Source: B13-G4 sp030606805 (GTDB lineage Bacteria; Desulfobacterota; Desulfobacteria; Desulfobacterales; ETH-SRB1). Taken from it: DNA of 5,345 nucleotides. The stretch spans positions 1-5,345 of the forward strand of contig JAUWFS010000216.1 in the NCBI GenBank assembly GCA_030606805.1. The letters run 5' to 3'. Positions 1 to 4,805 of the stretch are shown piece by piece. The translations under genes and the position numbers were made by a program. Each line of letters starts with the position of its first letter. Positions within the stretch are counted from its first letter, which is position 1. The notes beneath the pieces were generated by a model. It was not told the origin of the DNA. It worked only from the letters and a program-made list of their open reading frames with translations, and did no database searches.

Positions 1-62
1 AAGGGACTGATGATATATAACAGGAGGAGAATAATCAGCAGGATTTTAAGATAACCCGGCAT
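1..62 (-). CDS. N-terminus of a small membrane protein, DUF1232-like (partial, runs off left edge)
   Basis: Only the first 20 codons are in the window. An ATG at 60-62 opens MPGYLKILLIILLLLYIISP, an almost uninterrupted hydrophobic helix ending in Tyr-Ile-Ile-Ser-Pro. That ending resembles the DUF1232 (YkvA-like) signature, in which a hydrophobic helix runs into 'LxYLxSPxDLxPD'. Some DUF1232 proteins also carry a DnaJ domain, which cannot be judged here. An AGGG lies 7 nt upstream of the ATG, a reasonable ribosome binding site. The gene starts 9 nt after the stop of the fragment at 72-233 and has the same orientation as the glycosyltransferase cassette, so it may be transcribed with it. DUF1232 has no firmly established function. 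The family assignment rests on about ten residues, and any short inner-membrane protein remains possible. Confidence 0.5.
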   Translation of the reverse strand, partial: MPGYLKILLIILLLLYIISP

Positions 63-71
63 CCTAACACC

Positions 72-233
72 CTAAAATCGCAGGTTTATTATCTCGACGT
101 AAGAAGCATAAGCCGAATGACCGTCCTCTACCAACTTCAGACGAGAATGCCCAATCTTCCGGGCCGTGATTAAACATAGAAATAACCTTCCAGCTTTTAC
201 AACAACAGAATCCCTGGTGGTTCCGGGAAGAAA
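72..233 (-). pseudogene. Start-less C-terminal gene fragment, unidentified (possible glycosyltransferase tail)
   Basis: This is an open stretch of 53 codons ending in TAG at 72-74 and preceded in frame by TAA at 234-236. It has no ATG, GTG or TTG near its 5' end. The translation looks protein-like: it begins FLPGTTRDSVVVKAG, has a middle part ITARKIGHSRLKLVEDG, and ends SAYASYVEIINLRF. The codons are balanced and richer in G+C than the neighbouring gene. One overlapping frame encodes an implausible Cys-Cys-Cys run. I do not recognise the family. The stretch KIGHSR...DG loosely resembles the tail of the adjacent glycosyltransferase, which has RHSRIGHR...DG at residues 228-241, so it could be the end of a deleted related gene. 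It begins 5 nt after that gene's stop. It is called a pseudogene because no start is visible; chance openness remains possible at this length. Confidence 0.4.
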
Positions 234-238
234 TTATT

Positions 239-1018
239 TTATCTGATATAGCTCATTGTTCTTTTTTTTATACTGTTTGCCAGCCTTGGAAAAAACCCGT
301 CAGACATCCATTGACGATGCCCTATTCTGCTGTGACGCTTCTTGCCGATCTGGACAGTTTCATATCCTTTGTTCTGAATCTTTTTTGAAAAAGCAATCTC
401 AGCAGCAATGGCCTCATGGTAATCATCAACAATAATATATCCGTCAACTTCTTCCAAAACTTTACGCGAAGTAAAATGAACAACAGAAGTCAGATGGCTG
501 GCTGTTTCGCCCTTTGGTATTCCCCATTTCCGCAAGGTTTCAATATAGAATCCAGCCCGTTCTCTCTTTTTATCGGAAACCTTATGCTTGCCGTCAGCAC
601 CGGTTAGTTTCGTCCATGGCATGTCCCAGCTCCTGTTTAAATACTCGCCTGCCAGGCCGCAATGATCTATTGAATAGAAACATTGAATAAAATCCTGGAG
701 CCAGTTATTTTTTTTTATATAGCAGTCATCCTGCATAAAAAGGTAATTTTCATATTGCGGAAGAAGCCGCCACGCATAGTCCCAGGCTCCAAGATTAAAA
801 CCGGTATCTTCACGAACAAAAATCTTTGTAAAACTGTTTAAAACATTCGGTGGCGCTTGATAGGATTCGCCATTGGCGCAAAGGTAAAGATCATGTGGGG
901 CTCCGGCATTATATCGTTTTAAGGAATCAACAAGGCTGCAAATACAATCAGCAGGATTGCCGACCCAGGTCGATACAACAACCGCGGTATCAGGAATACT
1001 TGGTTCTACTTCATTCAA
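239..1018 (-). CDS. Glycosyltransferase-like protein, GT-A type, last gene of the surface-glycan cassette
   Basis: A 259-residue cytoplasmic protein with no signal peptide or membrane helix. Residues 11-18 (TAVVVSTW) look like the first strand of a nucleotide-sugar binding GT-A fold. Residues 70-84 contain EDTGFNLGAWDYAWR, which resembles the 'REN.G.d.GAW' motif of rhamnan-synthesis RgpF-like and some GT2 proteins. Residues 94-99 (FMQDDC) supply an Asp-Asp that could serve as the DxD metal and sugar-nucleotide site. The predicted role is adding a sugar to LPS core or another surface glycan; donor and acceptor cannot be read from sequence. The start is TTG at 1016-1018 with AAGGA 8 nt upstream; the only nearby ATG (1012-1014) is out of frame. 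It lies 13 nt after the preceding GT4 gene and is probably cotranscribed with it. Glycosyltransferase function is likely, the exact family uncertain. Confidence 0.72.
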   Translation of the reverse strand: MNEVEPSIPDTAVVVSTWVGNPADCICSLVDSLKRYNAGAPHDLYLCANGESYQAPPNVLNSFTKIFVREDTGFNLGAWDYAWRLLPQYENYLFMQDDCYIKKNNWLQDFIQCFYSIDHCGLAGEYLNRSWDMPWTKLTGADGKHKVSDKKRERAGFYIETLRKWGIPKGETASHLTSVVHFTSRKVLEEVDGYIIVDDYHEAIAAEIAFSKKIQNKGYETVQIGKKRHSRIGHRQWMSDGFFPRLANSIKKRTMSYIR

Positions 1019-1026
1019 TCTAATTG

Positions 1027-1031
1027 TCCTT
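1027..1031 (-). promoter_or_regulatory. Ribosome binding site (AAGGA) fixing a TTG start
   Basis: AAGGA sits in the 13-nt gap between the GT4 stop and the next gene, 8 nt before the TTG at 1016-1018. The nearest ATG (1012-1014) is out of frame and meets a stop within three codons, so this site supports the TTG start. Confidence 0.6.
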
Positions 1032-2012
1032 TTACACCAGAGAATTTAAAGACTCAGACATTTTTCTAAAGGTCTCATCAACAGAAAAACACTCAATAAC
1101 GCGTTTTTGACCTGCTTTTCCCATGTTATTTCTAAGGACAGGATCACGGAATAGTTTATCTATTGATTTCCGCCAGTCATCTGGATTTTCAGCAAAAAAG
1201 CCGGTTTTGCCATGCTGAACGATTTCACGATTAACTCCTGCCGGCGACGAAATAACAGGCAAACCGGCAGACATATATTGCAAAACTTTAAGCCCGCATT
1301 TGCCTTTTGTCCAGGAATTATCGGACATAGGCGCAATGCCGACATGAGCTGATGCCAGCGCCTCTGCCTCCACTTCGTCACTCCAGGGCACAGCGACAGT
1401 TTTCAGCCGTTTAGTCGGCAGATCAAAATCAGCCACGATTTTCAAACGCAGGTTGGGTATAATCTCTGATAAAGATTCAAGTAAAGGAAGGCTTTCCTTA
1501 AGATATTTTTGTGTAGAACGGCTGCCAATCCACACAAGGTCAAAATGCTTCGGGTTTTTCTCCACCTCAAGCAGGTACTTGCGGTAATCCAGAGAAGTAG
1601 GCAAAATCTTTACCGCTTCATTATATTGTCTTGCTCTGTCAGCAAGATAAAGATTTCCCGCCCAGACCTGCTCGCAAATACTTGTTACTTTCTCAAAGCT
1701 CATTTGACGGGATTTCGAAGGCTCTCCGTCACTCCTGCAAAAAACTGCGTCATCAAGGTCGAATACAAGATTTTTAGAGCACAGACTTAGCAGACGCAGA
1801 AATGACAAGCTGAAGGTCTTCCGAAGAATAACTACGACTTCTGCCTGTTTAGCTATGCCAAGCAGTTTAATGCGAGGGAGAAGACCGTGAGCTGTTATGT
1901 GCAATGGCTCCCAGCCGTTAGCTCTCAAGGGTTCAAAATAGGAAAGCGCTCTATAACGAGTGGATGCCGAGTTCTCCCCTTTTGATATAAACAGGATTTG
2001 CTTATCTTTCAA
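1032..2012 (-). CDS. Glycosyltransferase family 4 (GT-B) protein
   Basis: A 326-residue GT-B type glycosyltransferase, predicted to transfer a sugar from a nucleotide-sugar donor to a surface-glycan acceptor at the cytoplasmic face of the inner membrane. The N-terminal half carries ISKGENSASTRYRA (residues 10-22), fitting a start of the acceptor domain, and FDLDDAVF (84-91), a motif common in this group. A sugar-nucleotide domain starts with VWIGSRSTQKYL (160-171). It continues with GIAPMSDN (225-232), KGKCGLKVLQYMSAGLPVIS (236-255) and SPAGVNREIV (256-265), the hallmark of GT4 donor-binding domains. In this subgroup the usual E-x7-E is replaced by a K-C-G-L-K type motif. The start is TTG at 2010-2012, inside the end of the kinase gene (11-nt overlap), with AAAGGGG upstream; no ATG is close. 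Overlap implies translational coupling. Substrate is unknown. Confidence 0.85.
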   Translation of the reverse strand: MKDKQILFISKGENSASTRYRALSYFEPLRANGWEPLHITAHGLLPRIKLLGIAKQAEVVVILRKTFSLSFLRLLSLCSKNLVFDLDDAVFCRSDGEPSKSRQMSFEKVTSICEQVWAGNLYLADRARQYNEAVKILPTSLDYRKYLLEVEKNPKHFDLVWIGSRSTQKYLKESLPLLESLSEIIPNLRLKIVADFDLPTKRLKTVAVPWSDEVEAEALASAHVGIAPMSDNSWTKGKCGLKVLQYMSAGLPVISSPAGVNREIVQHGKTGFFAENPDDWRKSIDKLFRDPVLRNNMGKAGQKRVIECFSVDETFRKMSESLNSLV

Positions 2013-2901
2013 TCAATCCCCTTTGTCTTCTTTCTTTTCTTCCGGCCATCATCTTTTCAGTGTGTTTCTTAATGCGAGCTGTTTTTCTCTTTATCCATAG
2101 CCATTGTAACCAGCCCCATAAATTAAGTTTCTTTTTACCTTTGTAAGACAATAAAAGGAAAATTCTATCTTCTTCATCAAAGAGGCTTTCAGGTAAGGTG
2201 TAGTTAAGCTCTGAAAGGCTCTTTATTATCCATCTAAACTGAAGAACCGAGCTCCTGTCCACTCTCTGAAGGTCAAAAAGAGTTATATTAGGAGCATCGG
2301 ATTTGTCTTTATAATAAAGCAGTATATGGGTGGCATTAAAATCACGGTGATTGAAACCCTTCTCATGCATCCTTCCGGCAAAAATACCGATCCTGTTAAT
2401 CAAATTTCTTTTTCTGCCAATAGCGTTTTCCCCCATAAAAAATTCAGGATTGTCTCTTAGCATATACTCAAGAGAAATAAAGGGAGAAAAATCTTCTGTT
2501 ATGAGAAAAGATTGTACCCAGCAAAACTTTACAAATCTTTCCCCGGCGATAACAGGTGCAACCGTTCCAAGCCCGCCTTTACGGAAATCGCATATATTTT
2601 CAAATTCTCTTTTGCCTTCAGACAAAACCGGTTTTGGAGAAAATAAAGCAAGAATTCTTTTTATCCCCACAAATTCAGTATTGTGACGTTTTAAATAAAA
2701 ATATTTTTTGTCGCTATTGGTTTGAATTTCAAAACGTATTACAGACCTTGCTTTTATTTTTTTTATGGTTTCGCCGCCCTGGTATTTCCAGACAGACTCA
2801 AAAGAATCAAAATGCACATCATCCAATACTTTCAGATAATCTTTATTAAATATCAGATGATCTTTTTTTATGCATTTAATCTGCGAAGAAAAGTCCTTCA
2901 T
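2002..2901 (-). CDS. waaP: WaaP/InaA-family LPS core sugar kinase
   Basis: A 299-residue kinase-fold protein of the lipopolysaccharide kinase (WaaP/InaA, PF06293-like) family. Known members use ATP to phosphorylate heptose or Kdo of the LPS inner core in the cytoplasm, which stabilises the outer membrane. Visible parts are a candidate ATP-binding lysine in FYLKRH (K71) and a possible helix-C glutamate in KREFENIC (E99 or E101). The catalytic loop is HRDFNATHILL (H185, R186, D187), and the metal-binding Asp lies in LFDLQRV (D210). A His replaces the Asn of ordinary kinases five residues after D187 (H192), as in WaaP proteins (HRDxxxxHFLL). The C-terminus is very basic (about residues 271-299), which may favour contact with membrane or anionic LPS. 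Its ATG overlaps the WaaG-like stop as ATGA, with AAAGG 6 nt upstream. Whether heptose, Kdo or another sugar is phosphorylated cannot be told. Confidence 0.82.
   Translation of the reverse strand: MKDFSSQIKCIKKDHLIFNKDYLKVLDDVHFDSFESVWKYQGGETIKKIKARSVIRFEIQTNSDKKYFYLKRHNTEFVGIKRILALFSPKPVLSEGKREFENICDFRKGGLGTVAPVIAGERFVKFCWVQSFLITEDFSPFISLEYMLRDNPEFFMGENAIGRKRNLINRIGIFAGRMHEKGFNHRDFNATHILLYYKDKSDAPNITLFDLQRVDRSSVLQFRWIIKSLSELNYTLPESLFDEEDRIFLLLSYKGKKKLNLWGWLQWLWIKRKTARIKKHTEKMMAGRKERRQRGLIER
2018..2024 (-). promoter_or_regulatory. Ribosome binding site (AAAGGGG) for the TTG start of the GT4 gene
   Basis: AAAGGGG lies within the last codons of the kinase gene, 5 nt upstream of TTG at 2010-2012. 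It supports this non-ATG start and the 11-nt gene overlap. Confidence 0.55.
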
Positions 2902-4028
2902 ACCTGGCCTTTAGTGCTGACTCTTTTGTAAAGCTTCAGTACTTTTGTTACATGTTTTTCCATTGTAAAACATGCTGCCTTTGCGGCCGCATTATCTCCC
3001 ATCCTTGTCCTGTTCGACAGCGGCTCAAGGGCTTTTATTCTGGCAGCCAATTCATCTGCCTTTTTTGTTTTAAGTATATAACCATTTTCATTATCACTGA
3101 TAAGATCTGCTGCCCCATTGGAATCGGTAGTAATTACAGGCAAGCCACAGGCCATCGCTTCCAGGCAGACATTTGCGAAGGCATCATAAAGCGTAGGTAA
3201 AACAAATATATCACTGCCGGCATAATATTTTTCTATATTACTTTTGGGTCCAAGGAATAAAATCTGTTCGCCCAGACTATGGTTATCAGCCCATCTCCGG
3301 TATGTTCTATGGTTATCTGCTCCTATGACAAAAAGCCTGATTTTATTATTTTTCAAAAAAGACATGGCTTCTAGAACCAAATCAAGCCTTTTTAGCTTAA
3401 AATCATTTGATACAAAAATAAGGACTAATTCTTCTTTTTTTATGCCGTACTTTTCCCTTAAAGAACTTCTGAACTTCTCTTTTACCTTGGGATTAAATCT
3501 TGATGTATCTACCCCATTGTAAATTACAACTATGTTTTCAGGATCCACCCTGTAATGCTTAATAATATTTCTTTTGACAAGCTCGGAATTAGTCATGACG
3601 ATTTTACACCCTTTATCCACAAATATTCTGTGTTCCAAATAACTCAGCGCTATCCGTCTGGGACCAATTTTTTTAATAAAGCGAATAACAGGGTGGGGAT
3701 ATTTTTGCTGCATCTGGACAGGATTAATGCCATCTGAAACCCTGAATATGTCCTGATAAAAAATTCTTTCCATGCTGTGAATTATGTCGAATTTTATTTT
3801 CGATAGAGCCCGGTTTGTAAAAAAGGCAAAGGAGAGATTCTTGGCAGGAGAAGATAGGCGAATCACCGGTACACGATGAATAATGACACCTGGTTCTTCC
3901 TGCCAGATATTGGCAAAGACATGGACATCGTGGCCCGCTCGAACCAATTCGCGGCTTAAAAAATATGTATATCTTTCAAGACCACCCTCTTGCAAAGAAT
4001 ATTTTTTACATACAAGTGCAACTTTCAT
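2898..4028 (-). CDS. waaG: WaaG-like LPS core glycosyltransferase (GT4)
   Basis: A 376-residue GT-B enzyme matching the length and layout of WaaG (RfaG), which in E. coli adds the first outer-core glucose to heptose I using UDP-glucose. Visible are the glycine-rich acceptor-side loop QEGGLERY (13-20) and DVHVFANIW (34-42). The donor domain contains VIYNGVDTSRFNP (168-180), FVSNDFKLKRLD (205-216) with the basic phosphate-binding residues, and FVLPTLYDAFANVCLEAMACGLPVI (275-299, split here by domain). The family's E-x7-E appears as D282-x7-E290, a conservative change. Direct linkage to a WaaP-like kinase (4-nt ATGA overlap) repeats the waaG-waaP order of enterobacterial core operons and supports the assignment. 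The start ATG is at 4026-4028 and has only a weak CAGG upstream. It is the first gene of the cassette in this window. The sugar transferred could differ from glucose. Confidence 0.83.
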   Translation of the reverse strand: MKVALVCKKYSLQEGGLERYTYFLSRELVRAGHDVHVFANIWQEEPGVIIHRVPVIRLSSPAKNLSFAFFTNRALSKIKFDIIHSMERIFYQDIFRVSDGINPVQMQQKYPHPVIRFIKKIGPRRIALSYLEHRIFVDKGCKIVMTNSELVKRNIIKHYRVDPENIVVIYNGVDTSRFNPKVKEKFRSSLREKYGIKKEELVLIFVSNDFKLKRLDLVLEAMSFLKNNKIRLFVIGADNHRTYRRWADNHSLGEQILFLGPKSNIEKYYAGSDIFVLPTLYDAFANVCLEAMACGLPVITTDSNGAADLISDNENGYILKTKKADELAARIKALEPLSNRTRMGDNAAAKAACFTMEKHVTKVLKLYKRVSTKGQV

Positions 4029-4058
4029 ATTTCAGCCTGTTTTATCTCGTATGATATT

Positions 4059-4077
4059 AAAAACCGTTATCAACGGT
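4059..4077 (-). terminator. Small hairpin with T-run upstream of the waaG-like gene (weak terminator or operator)
   Basis: On the minus strand, ACCGTT (4072-4077), a 3-nt GAT loop and AACGGT (4063-4068) form a perfect 6-bp inverted repeat. It is followed by a run of four further T residues (4059-4062). Its position, about 30 nt before the waaG-like ATG and after the ATPase relic, fits a weak rho-independent terminator of the relic's transcript. The short stem and 3-nt loop make it marginal, and an odd palindromic operator for the cassette is an equally fair reading. Confidence 0.3.
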
Positions 4078-4191
4078 GAGGTTGTTCATGCATTTCCAGT
4101 CATCACATGGTTTCCTCTGTCCCGTTTTACCCCGGCAGCTTCACAAGCCACTTCTGAGCGAAAATAGTCTTTCACACCTGTCTTGGACCGG

Positions 4192-4515
4192 TCAGGACTT
4201 TGTTTCCCGATAATTCATAAACATTTTTCTTGATTCTAATATTATGTATAATGTGCAGGATACTAAGAGTATTTTAATCCAATCAAATAATCCAATAGGA
4301 ACTATTTTAAAAGCAACATTCAATGGTGTATAAAGTACAGCAAGCTACATTAATACTGAAATAATTACCGAACCGATTAGAAATCCGCTTGTTTCAATAT
4401 TAATTCCATATTTATCTAATCTTTGTCCAGCTTCTTTTTTAGTTAAGCCTTTTTCAGAAGTTTTTAATGACTTTAAAACTTCTTTTACATCTAAAGAATA
4501 ATAATTTTCATCCAT
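4192..4515 (-). pseudogene. Collapsed P-type cation-transporting ATPase relic (N-terminus joined to C-terminal membrane segments, internal amber stop)
   Basis: The ATG at 4513-4515 has GGAG 9 nt upstream and opens YYSLDVKEVLKSLKTSEKGL followed by TKKEAGQRLDKYGINI. This is the cation-transporter ATPase N-terminal domain (PF00690-like). Right after it, in the same frame, comes SGFLIGSVIISVLM, a TAG at 4345-4347, then LAVLYTPLNVAFKIVPIGLF and DWIKILLVSC...ILESRKMF, ending at TGA 4192-4194. These are the last two membrane segments of the same family, where family members have Gln ('LMQLAVLY') at the TAG position. Fewer than 110 codons remain of about 900. The phosphorylation motif DKTGT, the nucleotide-binding domain and most membrane helices are absent. 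The stretch is very AT-rich (about 27% G+C by hand count over 4201-4500) against about 49% in the nearby methyltransferase. Family identity is confident; it cannot be an active pump. Confidence 0.8.
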
Positions 4516-4595
4516 CGCTTTTTTCTCCGCTACCCAGTTCTGCTTCAGCATCAGGCCAAATTTTGTGTTTAATTGCTCATAACATTAAAAAAAAT

Positions 4596-4697
4596 ATGGC
4601 AGAAATCAGAAGAAGCGTAAAGAATATTCATCAAAGTAGACTTTTACTACTTGGAGTAGATGTAAGCAAGGCAACGCATGATATCCGCACAATATGA
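4596..4697 (+). pseudogene. Possible N-terminal scrap of an IS110-family transposase
   Basis: Thirty-three codons from ATG 4596-4598 to TGA 4695-4697 contain LLLLGVDVSKATHDI (residues 16-30). IS110/IS1111 (DEDD) transposases typically start with 'GIDVSKxxxD', where the first Asp is catalytic; the match here is G20-V-D22-V-S-K25. The frame ends six codons after the Lys-Ala-Thr-His and no remaining catalytic domain follows. There is no ribosome binding site, only an A-run before the ATG. No terminal repeats were found. The reading is a remnant of an insertion event beside a broken ATPase gene. The match covers only about a dozen residues, so chance is possible. Confidence 0.4.
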
Positions 4698-4734
4698 TGC
4701 CGCGTTGTCAAGAATGAAGAGTTGCTTTTGGGTT

Positions 4735-4740
4735 TATAAT
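4735..4740 (+). promoter_or_regulatory. Candidate -10 box (TATAAT) for the methyltransferase gene
   Basis: A perfect TATAAT lies 65 nt before the ATG at 4806. No good -35 sits at the expected distance: TTGCTT at 4722-4727 is too close (7 nt) and TTGTCA at 4705-4710 too far (24 nt). There is no TGn extension. A promoter here is plausible but unproven. Confidence 0.35.
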
Positions 4741-4793
4741 GAAACAGAATTTCATGGGTCACATTTACTAAACTTTCACATTTTTTGCAAACT

Positions 4794-4802
4794 AAGGGAG
4801 GT
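4794..4802 (+). promoter_or_regulatory. Strong Shine-Dalgarno (AAGGGAGGT) that selects the lipoprotein start
   Basis: AAGGGAGGT ends 3 nt before the ATG at 4806. The next in-frame ATG (4884, residue 27) has only a poor GGAA-like site upstream. The strong site therefore favours the longer protein including the signal peptide. Confidence 0.65.
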
Positions 4803-4805
4803 ATT

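Noticed and set aside
69..182. Minus-strand 37-codon frame starting with ATG at 180-182 (MFNHGPEDWAF...) that ends just before the DUF1232-like gene
   Set aside because: It overlaps the more protein-like frame at 72-233, its upstream extension contains a Cys-Cys-Cys run, and it resembles no family I know.
2351..2931. Three overlapping plus-strand frames opposite the kinase gene
   Set aside because: They are antisense shadows of the kinase gene, whose catalytic motifs are clear, and they carry no motif of their own.
3883..4167. Plus-strand 94-codon frame antisense to the start of the waaG-like gene and running into the spacer
   Set aside because: Most of it is the shadow of a well-supported gene on the other strand, and it has no ribosome binding site or recognisable motif.
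4516..4551. Upstream ATG at 4551 as the start of the ATPase relic
   Set aside because: The 12 extra residues are not part of the ATPase N-domain, and the GGAG at 4525-4528 is correctly spaced for the ATG at 4513-4515.
4740..4754. Palindrome TGAAA-CAGAA-TTTCA just after the TATAAT as a possible operator
   Set aside because: Five-base arms of AT-rich sequence occur often by chance, and no known operator matches.
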